From Paenibacillus kobensis NBRC 15729 (GTDB taxonomy: Bacteria > Bacillota > Bacilli > Paenibacillales > Paenibacillaceae): 64,000 nt of DNA. Of this stretch, positions 41,864 to 50,191 are shown in pieces (the first letter of the stretch is position 1; the number at the start of each line of letters is the position of its first letter). Below the pieces are notes generated by a model, which was not told where the DNA came from, ran no database searches, and saw only the letters and a list, made by a program, of their open reading frames with translations. The stretch is from positions 1 through 64,000 of the forward strand of contig NZ_BILZ01000013.1 of assembly GCF_004000825.1 (NCBI RefSeq), read 5' to 3'. A program made the position numbers and the translations under genes.

Positions 41864-41906
41864 AAGCCTATCCTAAGGATCGAATGTCCTTGGGGATAGG
41901 CTTTTT
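41864..41906 (+). terminator. Terminator after the BmrA-like gene
   Basis: AAGCCTATCC and GGATAGGCTT form a perfect 10-bp stem around a loop with an inner AAGGAT/GTCCTT pairing, followed by TTTGTT. Confidence 0.85.
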
Positions 41907-42040
41907 GTTATGCCGTAGCAGGCGGCAACCGGCCTGAATATGCTGTGAAATAGCAGTCATTCGGAATCCGGACAAGAACGGCGCATGCGGGTCCTAGAAC
42001 CGCAAGACGGCTGCCGGAGGAAACAAGGAGAGAACCACCC

Positions 42041-43129
42041 ATGACGCTGTGGGCAGAATTGGACCGGGACGGATTCGAGCAATTCGTATGGTGCCGCGAC
42101 CGCGAGAGCGACCTGCAAGCTTTTATCGCGATACACAGCACGGCACGGGGACCTGCGTTAGGCGGCTGCCGCTTATGGCCGTATACGAACCAAGAGGATG
42201 CTGCCCGCGACGCTATGAGGCTAGCCAGGTCGATGACCTACAAAGCGGCTGCGGCCGGTCTTCCTTACGGGGGCGGCAAAGCAGTCGTCGTCGGCCGTCC
42301 CGGCGATGCTGGCAATGACCGCCGTTTCGAAGCGCTTGGGCGGTTCATCGAACGGCTGAACGGAAGCTATTTGACCGGGGTCGATGTTGGAACTACGCCG
42401 TACGAAATGGACGCGGTATTAAGGTCAACTGGTTATGTGACGGATACAACCGGTTCGATGGGCGGAAGCGGCGACTGGACGGCCGACATGACCGCGTATG
42501 GCGTTATTTCGGGTATGAAAGCTACCGCAAAGCTCGTATTCGGCAGCAGCAGACTGCAGGGGCGTACTATTGCTGTGCAAGGACTGGGCAAGGTGGGCTG
42601 GGCATTATGCCGCTACTTGCACCGGGAAGGCGCGCGGCTGATCGTATCCGATCTGAACGTCCGTCTGGTCGAACGTGCCGTCGCAGAGTATCGGGCTATG
42701 CCAATCGCCGCTGACCGGATATACGAAGTGTCTTGCGATATCTTCTCTCCTTGTGCAATGGGCGGCATATTGAACGAGACTACGATCCGCTTGCTGCAAT
42801 GCCGAATCATAGCAGGCTCGGCTAACAATCAGCTCGCTGCGCCGGAGCATGCCGAGCAGCTTTGGCAGCGGGGAATTATGTACGCACCGGACTTTGTCAT
42901 TAATGCCGGCGGAATTATCGCTACAGCAGCCGAGCTGGAAGGCGACGGGCCGTTCCGCACGCGAAGCCGCGTCCGCCGCATTGCCGGAACGCTCGCCGAA
43001 ACCTATGCAGAGGCCGAAGCCGCTGATGTAACGCCTGCCGAAGCCGCTGACCGGCTCGCGGAGCGAATGCTGCGAACGGAAGCTGACCCGCCCGGCACCA
43101 ATGACAGCAGAGGAACGCGCAGAGTATAG
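42041..43129 (+). CDS. Leucine dehydrogenase-family amino acid dehydrogenase
   Basis: A 362-residue enzyme of the leucine/phenylalanine/valine dehydrogenase family, which oxidatively deaminates branched-chain or aromatic amino acids to 2-oxoacids with NAD. Marks are the MTYKAAAAGLPYGGGKAVVVG segment with two Lys residues, one catalytic, TGVDVGTTPYEMD with an active-site Asp, TAYGVISGMKATAK, the nucleotide site VQGLGKVGWALCRYL, and FVINAGGIIATAAELEG. The ATG follows GGAGAG at a suitable distance. In many Firmicutes this enzyme precedes branched-chain oxoacid genes, but none is present here. It also supports spore germination amino acid metabolism in some species; nothing here shows that. Confidence 0.9.
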   Translation: MTLWAELDRDGFEQFVWCRDRESDLQAFIAIHSTARGPALGGCRLWPYTNQEDAARDAMRLARSMTYKAAAAGLPYGGGKAVVVGRPGDAGNDRRFEALGRFIERLNGSYLTGVDVGTTPYEMDAVLRSTGYVTDTTGSMGGSGDWTADMTAYGVISGMKATAKLVFGSSRLQGRTIAVQGLGKVGWALCRYLHREGARLIVSDLNVRLVERAVAEYRAMPIAADRIYEVSCDIFSPCAMGGILNETTIRLLQCRIIAGSANNQLAAPEHAEQLWQRGIMYAPDFVINAGGIIATAAELEGDGPFRTRSRVRRIAGTLAETYAEAEAADVTPAEAADRLAERMLRTEADPPGTNDSRGTRRV

Positions 43130-43167
43130 CAGGAAGCCTATTTTCCGCCGGCGTATGAACTCCCCTT

Positions 43168-43224
43168 GAGCAACAAGAAGAGAGACGCATCCGCATGATG
43201 CGGGCGTCTCTCTTCTTGTTGCTC
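43168..43224. terminator. Very long convergent hairpin
   Basis: A perfect 21-bp stem (43168-43188 with 43204-43224) encloses a 15-base loop that itself contains CCGCAT and ATGCGG. It lies between convergent genes ending at 43129 and 43232. T-rich flanks are modest, but the stem should act as a terminator or a 3'-end-stabilising structure for both. Confidence 0.75.
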
Positions 43225-43231
43225 CTGCAAG

Positions 43232-44059
43232 CTATTCGTTCGACATGACGAAATCGCCCGAATCGGTAACGACGGTGATGAGCGGAGCACCGTTGCCGTA
43301 CACTTCCTTAATCGAATCGCCGTTGTCGGCTGTGTCACCATTCCACTTTACTACGCCGTCGCCGCTGTCGGCTTCGAACTTCACCGTTGCATGATCCGGC
43401 TTCTTCTCCACATTGAACGTCACATCGCCGCTGTCGGACTTCACGTCAGCCGACCAGAGCAGTTGAGGAGCCTTCCATGCGAAGTCGCCAGAGTCACTGC
43501 GTGCGATGATGTCGCCTTCCGTATCTTCAAGCACAAGATCGCCGCTGTCCGAGTTCATATGGATCGACTTCGACTTCATCTGCGAGGCCGTGATGTCTCC
43601 CGAGTCGGAATCCAGCTTCATCTCGCCGAAAGCTAATCCGCGAAGCTCGATGTTGCCGCTGTCCGTCTCCGCTTTGATCGATTCGTATGCCGCAGAAGGC
43701 ACCTCAATCGTCACCTTAAGGCTATAAAAATTAAAGCCGACCGTCATGCCCCAATCCGGCGCTTTGACGCGCAGCGTACCGTCCGCCACTCCGAAATCAA
43801 GCTTCTTCCGTTCACTGTTCTTCGCGCTGACCTTCCCTTCTACCCGAATGACAATATCGCTCTGCGTCCCTTCGACGACTCGTACATCCTCGCTGTCCAG
43901 CTCGATGGACAACCGTTTGACGCCATCAGCGGAAACCCGATACTGTTCGTTCACATCGGCCCGCGAAACCCAATCGCTCCGCCAGTGACTCCATGGAGAA
44001 AATAAGCCTGCCACTCCGATCGCGATAAGAATAAGCCCGATTCCAATCCATTTGCGCAT
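43232..44059 (-). CDS. DUF4097-family exported beta-helix-like protein
   Basis: A 275-residue protein with an N-terminal signal or signal anchor (residues about 4-22), followed by a repetitive beta domain of the DUF4097 type. The motif SDSGD recurs at least five times in the second half at roughly 20-residue spacing (ETDSGNIEL, DSDSGDITA, NSDSGDLVL, RSDSGDFAW, KSDSGDVTF, EADSGDGVV). This regular pattern suggests a stacked right-handed beta structure. DUF4097 genes are often found next to PadR and HAAS genes, as here, where their job is unknown. The regularity of the repeats indicates function under selection. Confidence 0.85.
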   Translation of the reverse strand: MRKWIGIGLILIAIGVAGLFSPWSHWRSDWVSRADVNEQYRVSADGVKRLSIELDSEDVRVVEGTQSDIVIRVEGKVSAKNSERKKLDFGVADGTLRVKAPDWGMTVGFNFYSLKVTIEVPSAAYESIKAETDSGNIELRGLAFGEMKLDSDSGDITASQMKSKSIHMNSDSGDLVLEDTEGDIIARSDSGDFAWKAPQLLWSADVKSDSGDVTFNVEKKPDHATVKFEADSGDGVVKWNGDTADNGDSIKEVYGNGAPLITVVTDSGDFVMSNE

Positions 44060-44173
44060 GGTTACACCCCTTCAATTCTTATCTATACAGCCAAACAACA
44101 CTACCTCTCTGATTCATGCCGTCCGCGCGTTTAGACCCTTCCGTTAAGTCGACCCGCCGCTTGCTGCAGCGTA

Positions 44174-44740
44174 TTAAACCGACCGGCTGCTGCCTTCGCG
44201 CAGCAGTCTCCGGTTCGCTTGCAAGTACTTTGCCGTGCCGCGTACGAATCCTTTGGTCAGAGCCCGGGCAGCGATAAACACAATAATGCCAAGACCGACC
44301 AGAATAAAAGCGAACGCGAACCCTGTTAACCCCTTATATTGTCCTCCGAACGCCCCCTGCCCAGCAGCGTACAACGCCCCCGCGAACAAAGCGACGACAA
44401 CGGCCCATATGGCAATGAGCACAGCGGATACCGCAATAAACGGCGCCAGCACGAACAATAGATTGAATAGTCCAAGACTCGTACCAACCAGCATCGCCTT
44501 CACAAGGTGAACGGGGTTCCCGTTCGTCTTCACAAGCTCGAACCGGTTGTTCAGCTTCAACTCCTTCGCTATGACGCGCGGATCGCCGAGCTCTCTGCAT
44601 ATTTCCTCTTCGGGCTGCCCATTCTCGATTCCGATGCGGAAGTGCTCGGCATAATCCGCCAGCCACTCCCGGCGAAGCGGCTCCGGCACCTCCCGCAGCT
44701 CCTGCTCCATGATCATCAAATATTGACGGCTCGTACTCAT
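44174..44740 (-). CDS. HAAS/DUF1700-family membrane protein
   Basis: A 188-residue protein. The N-terminal helical HAAS domain reads YLMIMEQELREVPEPLRREW and the following LADYAEHFRIGIENGQPEEE with ELGDPRVIAKEL; it resembles domains adjacent to PadR regulators. Four transmembrane segments follow (about 80-180). The last 20 residues are basic. It overlaps padR by 4 bp and is followed after 114 bp by the DUF4097 gene, the classical three-gene arrangement in Firmicutes. These operons are thought to belong to envelope-stress responses; the exact role is unknown. Confidence 0.85.
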   Translation of the reverse strand: MSTSRQYLMIMEQELREVPEPLRREWLADYAEHFRIGIENGQPEEEICRELGDPRVIAKELKLNNRFELVKTNGNPVHLVKAMLVGTSLGLFNLLFVLAPFIAVSAVLIAIWAVVVALFAGALYAAGQGAFGGQYKGLTGFAFAFILVGLGIIVFIAARALTKGFVRGTAKYLQANRRLLREGSSRSV

Positions 44741-45060
44741 CGCTGACCCTCCTCAATCCACTCATTGACCGCTGCCGTAAACGTGCGCCATTCCTCCGTC
44801 AGCATCTCCAGCTTCATCCTTCCTTCCAAGGACAACCGATAATATTTGCGAGGCGGACCGCCAGGCGATTCCTGCAAATAGGTCGTGAAGTATCCTTCCT
44901 GTGTGAGCCTATTCAAAATCGGATATACGCTGCCAACCGCAATATCGAACTTGCCTGAAATGATGACTGCCAGCTCATAACCGTACCGGTCCTCCTGCGC
45001 AGTCATCGCTAGTACGCACAGATCGAGTACGCCTTTCTTGAACTGAACATTCAATCCCAT
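44737..45060 (-). CDS. PadR-family transcriptional regulator
   Basis: A 107-residue PadR-type winged-helix regulator: LDLCVLAMTAQEDRYGYELA, then VGSVYPILNRLTQEGYFTTY and GGPPRKYYRLSLEGR, which are the family's recognition helix and wing. It is the first gene of an operon with a HAAS protein and a DUF4097 protein. The ATG at 45060 follows AGGTGG. PadR proteins of this subgroup usually repress their own operon; CTATT and AATAG half-sites just upstream may be part of the operator. The inducer is unknown. Confidence 0.9.
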   Translation of the reverse strand: MGLNVQFKKGVLDLCVLAMTAQEDRYGYELAVIISGKFDIAVGSVYPILNRLTQEGYFTTYLQESPGGPPRKYYRLSLEGRMKLEMLTEEWRTFTAAVNEWIEEGQR

Positions 45061-45210
45061 CACCACCTATTCAACATGAGGTACTATTCTTCAATAAATA
45101 ATAGATGTTGGAATCATTATACAGCCAGCTATTCTTCATTGCAATATAGTAAGTAAAAAAGAATACATTTTCCCACATATGTCCTGCCTTTACAGAAGCA
45201 CCTTCCTAGC

Positions 45211-45250
45211 AAAAACAAAAAAAACCGAGCGCTTGCCCGATGGCGCTCGG
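45211..45250 (-). terminator. Leftward terminator upstream of the acetyltransferase gene
   Basis: CCGAGCGC and GCGCTCGG form an 8-bp GC-rich stem with a 10-base loop. On the minus strand it is followed by a long T tract (complement of AAAAACAAAAAAAA). It faces left although the adjacent rightward gene does not need it, so it probably ends leftward read-through from the kinase gene at 45916. Confidence 0.8.
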
Positions 45251-45265
45251 CTAAGTCCAGTCATA

Positions 45266-45295
45266 TTGTAGAATAGAATAGGACAACACTATACA
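45266..45295 (+). promoter_or_regulatory. Promoter of the acetyltransferase gene
   Basis: TTGTAG (45266-45271) and TATACA (45290-45295) are 18 bases apart, ahead of the ATG at 45324 with its AAGGAGAG site. This is a good housekeeping-type promoter. Confidence 0.65.
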
Positions 45296-45323
45296 ATTGC
45301 ATTTCGCATAAGGAGAGATCAGC

Positions 45324-45893
45324 ATGAAACTGCGTGAAGCTGCCATTGAAGACGCGCTCCCCGTTACCCGGCTCATCTACGAAGCGATCCACGATATCGC
45401 TTACCAACTGACCGGAGAGACGACGAAAGAACAGGCGATAGCGGCGCTTGCCGAGCTGTTCCGCATGCCCGGCAACCGCTTCAGCGCCAAGCAAGTTGTT
45501 GTGGCCGAAGAAGATAACCGCATTGCCGGCATGATTCTGTGTTATCACGGGAGCGAAGCGGACAGGCTGGATGCGCCGATCGCAGAGCGTCTGCGGCAGC
45601 GGACCGGGAATCCGTCCCCTGTCATCGATCAAGAAGCCGATGAGGATGAATATTACATCGACTCCATTGCCGTGTTCCCGGAATTTCGCGGCCGGGGCAT
45701 TGCGAAAGCACTGCTTCAAGCTGCCGAGGAAGCTGCAGCGGCCCTCGGATGGGACCGAATCGCCCTGAACGTCGAATACGGCAACGACCGCGCGGCGAGC
45801 CTTTATCGTTCAGCCGGCTACACGCCGGACAAAACCATTACTATTAACGGCTCATCTTTCTACCATATGGTGAAGCCCATTCCGTTGTCCTAA
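45324..45893 (+). CDS. GNAT-family N-acetyltransferase
   Basis: A 189-residue acetyltransferase of the GNAT superfamily. The acetyl-CoA-binding motif A is clear: YYIDSIAVFPEFRGRGIAKA, with the Q/RxxGxG/A signature FRGRGIA. A C-terminal NVEYGNDRAASLYRSAGY motif is typical of the last strands. The N-terminal half resembles amino-acid or peptide acetylating members (LYE..HDIAYQLTGETTKEQ). The substrate cannot be read from the sequence. The start has AAGGAGAG 8 bases before the ATG. The gene is the only rightward unit between a leftward operon and a leftward kinase gene. Confidence 0.9.
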   Translation: MKLREAAIEDALPVTRLIYEAIHDIAYQLTGETTKEQAIAALAELFRMPGNRFSAKQVVVAEEDNRIAGMILCYHGSEADRLDAPIAERLRQRTGNPSPVIDQEADEDEYYIDSIAVFPEFRGRGIAKALLQAAEEAAAALGWDRIALNVEYGNDRAASLYRSAGYTPDKTITINGSSFYHMVKPIPLS

Positions 45894-45915
45894 CGGTGCC
45901 TCTCGCACCATCCTG

Positions 45916-48405
45916 CTATTGTCCGTTCCATACAGGCAGCGTGATGTAGACGGTCGTTCCCTGACCGAGTACGCTCTCGTAACGGATCGAGCCTTTATGC
46001 TCTTCGATTATGTTGAAGCTGACCATTAATCCGAGCCCTGTGCCATGCTCCTTCGTCGTGAAGAAGGGCTCTTTAATCTTAGCCAGACGATCGCTCGGTA
46101 TGCCCCCGCCTTGATCGGCGAAGCTAATCTGCAGCCCGCCGTCCGCTGCGGCTGCATTCAATTCAAGCAAGCCCCCGCTGGGCATCGCTTCGATCGCATT
46201 TTTCATCATGTTGACGAATACCTGCTTGATCTGATTCCGCTCGCAGAAGACAAGCGGCAATCCGGACGGCAAGTGCGCCTTCACCTGCACGTTATGAAGC
46301 AGCGCCTGCGATCCGAACAGCTCTGCAACCTCAGCTAAGATGGAACCAATATCATTCGGCTTGAGCATTAGCGCTTGCGGCTTCGCAAGCACCAACAGCT
46401 CGCCCAATATGAGCTCAATCCGGTTGAACTCGGTTTGCATAATTTCAAAGTAGCGCTCACGGTTATGCTCCGGCGCATGCCGCAGCAGCTTCGCGAACCC
46501 TTTGAGCGCGGTCAGCGGATTACGAATCTCGTGAGCGATGCCAGCGGCAAGCTGGCCCGCGGCGGACAGCTTCTCCGATTGGCGAAGCCGCTCTTCGGAC
46601 TGCTTCTGCTCCGTAATGTTATGAACGGTTCCGAAAACTCGAATCGGCAGCCCCTGACTATTGCATACCGTTTGCGAAATCGCATGCATCGTTCGAATGC
46701 TGCCGTCTTCGGACTTCACGATGCGAAACATCAGATCCATCTTATTGCCGCTTAGCGCTCCCGCAATTGCATTTTCCACCTGGGAGCGGTCTTCCGGATG
46801 AACGATTTCCATTAATTGTTGGATCGTTTGTTTCGGTGAATGGTATTCGCGCCTCAAGAGCTCATAAATCTCATCCGACCATATCCATTGATCATTCGCG
46901 ATATCCCACTCAAAATACCCGAGCCCGGCAAGCTGCTGAGCCATCCGCAGGCTGTCGCGGCTACGGTGCAGCTCCGCCTCCGTCTGAAGATGCTCGGTCA
47001 GGTCGCAGTGAACGCCGAATATCGCATACGGCTCGCCATGCAAATCCATCCGCTCGCCATAGCTATGAATATGGCGAACGCTGCCGTCCGGGCGAATAAC
47101 CCGGTAACGCAGATCGATCTCTTCCACCGTATGCAGCGATTCCAGTACCGGCATGACGCTCCCGACATCTTCCGGATGAATATGGGCAGAGAAGAACGGC
47201 ATTGTTAGCGGGGTGCCCGGATGGAAGCCGAATATCCGGTAAGAATGATCCGACCACCGGACATTCCCTTCTGCTATATTGTACTCCCAGCTCCCGAACC
47301 GCCGCAGCCGCTGCGCTTGCAGCAGATGCTGCTCCGCTTTCTTCCGTTCCGTAATATCCCGCCATACGCCAACCAACCGTTCTTGTCCGTCCCTATCGTC
47401 CACGACCGATTGATAAGACAATTCGAACCAGATGAAGCGACCGTTGCGATGCCGAATTCGGCACGTCTGAATGCCGTACAAGGCAGAATACGGAGCGTTA
47501 CCTCCCAGCTTTTCGCGGCATTCGGAGTGAAAATAGCTCCAGGCCACCGTGCCAAGCACTTCGTCCGGCCGGTAACCGAGCAGCCGCTCGATCGCAGGCG
47601 ACACATATTGAAAAGTCCCATCCAGGCTCAAATAGGTTATGATATCGCCGGCATTCTCCGACAACATTTTGTACCGGTGCTCGCTTTCTTGAAGCTGTTT
47701 GTGCACATGATAAACCTCGGTAATATCGCGCACAATCGCATAAGCCCCGACTTGTTCCCCGCCCTCTGTCATCGGGAGCATCGTAACTTCCGTAATCAGC
47801 CTGACGCCGTCCTTACGAATGACCCTCATGATACAGTGGCCAGCCCGCCCCTGTATCACATCTTCGTAGCAGCCCGCTACAACCGGCGTATCTTCCGGAT
47901 CGATGAAGAGCCAAGGCGAGAACAGCAGCACTTCCTCCGCTTTATAGCCCAGCAGCTCCAGCGCTGCTTGATTGGCGTTCGCAATCATTCCGTCAGGCGT
48001 GACGATGTAGACCGCATCCGGATGACGCTCGAACAGGGACCGGTAACGCCGTTCCATATCCGCATGCTTGGCACGCTGCGTCACGTCCCGAAAAATGACA
48101 GCTAAACCGTTTTCGCTCGGAATCGACTTGAACTCGTAGTAAATATCCGTATGTGCGAAATAACTTTCGTACACGACCAACTGCTGGCTTTCCTTCGCTT
48201 CCGCATGCTTTTCTGTAAAATAGGGCGTCTTCGCCATCGGAAACTCTTCCCACAGCGACTTTCCGACGAGCTCCCGAGGATCCCGGAACAACAAAAAACC
48301 CGCTTGCGGGTTCACGTAGATAAACTTATCTTCTTCATCTAGCATAAAAAAGCCCTCTGACGAGTGCTCCATAACACTTATTAACTGCAACCGGTTTATG
48401 TCCAT
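45916..48405 (-). CDS. Five-PAS sensor histidine kinase (cytoplasmic)
   Basis: A kinase of about 829 residues with no clear membrane segment. Five PAS/PAC units run from about residue 8 to 610; their boundaries are seen in HSSEGFFMLDEEDKFIYVNP, DAVYIVTPDGMIANANQAAL, YLSLDGTFQYVSPAIERLL, and two later ones with WSDHSYRIFGFHPG and WSDEIYELLRREYHSP. A HisKA domain (AGQLAAGIAHEIRNPLTALK) and ATPase domain (MMKNAIEAMPSGGLL, DQGGGIPSD, GTGLGLMVSFNIIEEH) follow. The layout resembles Bacillus KinA/KinE-type sporulation kinases, but no response regulator is nearby. The ATG at 48405 is my choice; a GTG at 48426 with an AAAGGG site is an alternative. Confidence 0.9.
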   Translation of the reverse strand: MDINRLQLISVMEHSSEGFFMLDEEDKFIYVNPQAGFLLFRDPRELVGKSLWEEFPMAKTPYFTEKHAEAKESQQLVVYESYFAHTDIYYEFKSIPSENGLAVIFRDVTQRAKHADMERRYRSLFERHPDAVYIVTPDGMIANANQAALELLGYKAEEVLLFSPWLFIDPEDTPVVAGCYEDVIQGRAGHCIMRVIRKDGVRLITEVTMLPMTEGGEQVGAYAIVRDITEVYHVHKQLQESEHRYKMLSENAGDIITYLSLDGTFQYVSPAIERLLGYRPDEVLGTVAWSYFHSECREKLGGNAPYSALYGIQTCRIRHRNGRFIWFELSYQSVVDDRDGQERLVGVWRDITERKKAEQHLLQAQRLRRFGSWEYNIAEGNVRWSDHSYRIFGFHPGTPLTMPFFSAHIHPEDVGSVMPVLESLHTVEEIDLRYRVIRPDGSVRHIHSYGERMDLHGEPYAIFGVHCDLTEHLQTEAELHRSRDSLRMAQQLAGLGYFEWDIANDQWIWSDEIYELLRREYHSPKQTIQQLMEIVHPEDRSQVENAIAGALSGNKMDLMFRIVKSEDGSIRTMHAISQTVCNSQGLPIRVFGTVHNITEQKQSEERLRQSEKLSAAGQLAAGIAHEIRNPLTALKGFAKLLRHAPEHNRERYFEIMQTEFNRIELILGELLVLAKPQALMLKPNDIGSILAEVAELFGSQALLHNVQVKAHLPSGLPLVFCERNQIKQVFVNMMKNAIEAMPSGGLLELNAAAADGGLQISFADQGGGIPSDRLAKIKEPFFTTKEHGTGLGLMVSFNIIEEHKGSIRYESVLGQGTTVYITLPVWNGQ

Positions 48406-48741
48406 CTCATCCGTATCCGTCGTCACCCGATAAACCAACCCTTTCGACTTCACATGAAATCTGCTGAAATACCGTTGCCTTCATTATTACCTATGCGATT
48501 CGGATAGTAAAGATAGTTTCATAAATCCAGTTCCATTACAAATAATCAAAGGGTAAAATGTATTCATTTTCCATATGCGTGTGACATAAAGTTTATACAT
48601 GCAGTAGAAGTTAGCGGTTGGACCGCAACCGGATAGTCATATGCACATTGTTGGCTTGCGGCGCAACTACGGACAAGCCAATTTCGTCTTTAATGATACG
48701 ATATTGTTGCCCTAAGGATTCGATCGGGGAGGCTGATGAGG
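48406..48741. other. Divergent intergenic region of 336 bases
   Basis: Contains the promoter regions of the kinase gene (leftward) and lipoprotein gene (rightward). A small palindrome AAAATGTATTCATTTT (48555-48570) lies near the middle. No gene is supported here. Confidence 0.5.
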
Positions 48742-49470
48742 ATGACAACAAGAAGAAGACCGGCAGGCAAATGGGTGCCGGCCGCGCTGATGGCGCTGAT
48801 GCTGGCTTTCATGCTCGGAGTAATTGGCGGTTGTACAGGAGGAAGCAAGCAGCAAGAGAAGCCGGTTGTGACAGAAAATGCAGGCGGCGGCGCGACGACG
48901 CCCGATACGCCGGTCGACAGCGGCAACAACGGCGGCTCCTCGCCTGTTAAGCCGGTCGACAGCGGCAACGGCGGCGGCTCCTCGCCCGATACGCCGGTCG
49001 ACAATGGCAACGACGGCAGCAACTCGCCCGATACGCCGGTCGACAACGGCAACAACGGCGGCTCCACTCCTGTTAAGCCGGTCGACAGCGGCAACGGCGG
49101 GGGCGGCGGCTCGAAGGAACCTGTTGTTGTTGCGGAGAACAAGGCCTTCCGGGTGTTCGAGCCTGCGGAAGACGCGGTCGTCGGCACGACCTTCACCGTG
49201 CGGGGAGAAGCACGGGTATTCGAAGCCTCATTCAGCTACTCGTTCGAAGACGGACACAATGTATTAGCCGAAGGCCACGTGACAGCGGATATGGGCGCCC
49301 CGGAATGGGGCAAGTTCGAATTTACGGTCACGTTCGACGAAGCGACTAACCCATTCGGCATCCTGACCATTTATGAATCGAGCGCCAAAGACGGCAGTCC
49401 GGTCAACGTGCTGCAAATCGCAGTCAAGTTCAACAAAGACGCCATAAAGCCAATCGAAGAAATCGAATAG
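48742..49470 (+). CDS. Gmad2-like domain lipoprotein with minisatellite linker
   Basis: A lipoprotein of about 242 residues with a signal peptide ending in GVIGGC (lipidated Cys). The next 70 residues are a low-complexity linker of repeated 14-residue units (PDTPVDSGNNGGSS and variants), five in all. The C-terminal domain (about 132-235) resembles Gmad2, the immunoglobulin-like domain of spore germination proteins (FRVFEPAEDAVVGTTFTVRG, GTTFTVRGEARVFEASFSYS). The ATG at 48742 is better spaced from GGGGAGG than that at 48736. It probably sits on the outer face of the membrane. A germination role is suggested by the domain and by the ger operon downstream; not proven. Confidence 0.8.
   Translation: MTTRRRPAGKWVPAALMALMLAFMLGVIGGCTGGSKQQEKPVVTENAGGGATTPDTPVDSGNNGGSSPVKPVDSGNGGGSSPDTPVDNGNDGSNSPDTPVDNGNNGGSTPVKPVDSGNGGGGGSKEPVVVAENKAFRVFEPAEDAVVGTTFTVRGEARVFEASFSYSFEDGHNVLAEGHVTADMGAPEWGKFEFTVTFDEATNPFGILTIYESSAKDGSPVNVLQIAVKFNKDAIKPIEEIE
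48901..49113. repeat. In-frame 42-bp minisatellite, five units
   Basis: Five consecutive units of 42, 42, 42, 42 and 45 bases encode PDTP/PVKP-VD(S/N)GN.GGSS. Two unit classes alternate (PDT..., PVK...) in the order A B A A B. The units differ by single bases, as expected for repeat turnover under a reading-frame constraint. Confidence 0.85.
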
Positions 49471-49488
49471 ATGCGGGCGGCCTTCCCT

Positions 49489-49911
49489 TTACTTGATCTG
49501 GCCGATAGAGATGTTGATTTTGTAGTAGCCATAAGCCAAAATATCGTCGAGCAGCCGGCTCAGCGCATCGTGGTCCGGCACCTCGACTTTAAGAATAAAA
49601 CAAGGCTCTCCGCTTACGCGGTGAGCTTCTTTTATTTCCTCCCGTCCTTGTATGAACGTCTGAAACTTCGTATGGGCATAGTCTTTCATCATGACCGTGA
49701 CGAAGACGCACAATCCGTTGCCTAGCAGACGCTCGTTCACCTTGACGGTATACCGTTCGATAACTCCCAAATCCTCCATTCTGCGAATCCGGTTCGTCAC
49801 CGCAGCTCCCGTCATATGGACGGCCTCTCCAATCTGCTTCAACTGCACCCGGGAATTGTCTTGCAGATGACGGATAATTTCCAGATCGATATGATCAAGC
49901 CCCGCGTTCAT
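49489..49911 (-). CDS. Lrp/AsnC-family transcriptional regulator
   Basis: A 140-residue regulator. A helix-turn-helix occupies the first 60 residues (LDHIDLEIIRHLQDNSRVQL, KQIGEAVHMTGAAVTNRIRR) and a C-terminal RAM ligand-binding fold follows (HRVSGEPCFILKVEVPDHDA and the last strands). I prefer the ATG at 49911, which leaves GGGGGA 6 bases upstream; the ATG at 49917 abuts that site. Lrp proteins assemble into octamers and respond to amino acids. It lies between the lipoprotein gene and the ger operon. A promoter with inverted arms that could be its own binding site lies upstream. Confidence 0.88.
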   Translation of the reverse strand: MNAGLDHIDLEIIRHLQDNSRVQLKQIGEAVHMTGAAVTNRIRRMEDLGVIERYTVKVNERLLGNGLCVFVTVMMKDYAHTKFQTFIQGREEIKEAHRVSGEPCFILKVEVPDHDALSRLLDDILAYGYYKINISIGQIK

Positions 49912-49974
49912 GTCCATTCCCCCTATTCCTTTAGCTGCAAAAGCGATACATACAATTCCTTTTATCCAGCTTAT

Positions 49975-50025
49975 GTAAGCGTATCCTTATTCGGCATTAT
50001 AATCGCTTACCTAGGATGACTACAA
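49975..50025 (-). promoter_or_regulatory. Promoter of the Lrp-type gene with flanking inverted arms
   Basis: On the minus strand TTGTAG (complement of 50020-50025) and TATAAT (complement of 49996-50001) are 18 bases apart. GTAAGCG (49975-49981) and CGCTTAC (50004-50010) flank the -10 as inverted arms, which is a likely place for autoregulation. Confidence 0.5.
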
Positions 50026-50103
50026 TAACTGCATCGTCCAAGAGGATGGAAACTTGAGAAAAGGGGTTGTCGCAACCGCCGCTCAAAAAGGGAACAAACC
50101 AAA

Positions 50104-50143
50104 TACGACTCGTTCTGGCCGGCAATGACCATTCCGAGTCGTA
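50104..50143. terminator. Stem-loop downstream of the ger operon
   Basis: TACGACTCG and CGAGTCGTA form a perfect 9-bp stem with a 22-base loop, about 50 bases beyond the stop of the last ger gene (50192). There is no T tract, so it may be a weak terminator or 3'-stabilising structure. Confidence 0.5.
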
Positions 50144-50191
50144 CTGTAGTGAAAGAATTGTCGTTCTAAGCCGAACTAGCCCCAACTCGTT

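Noticed and set aside
48901-49113. CRISPR array or intergenic repeat
   Set aside because: The units are in frame and encode a Gly/Ser/Asn-rich linker inside a lipoprotein gene.
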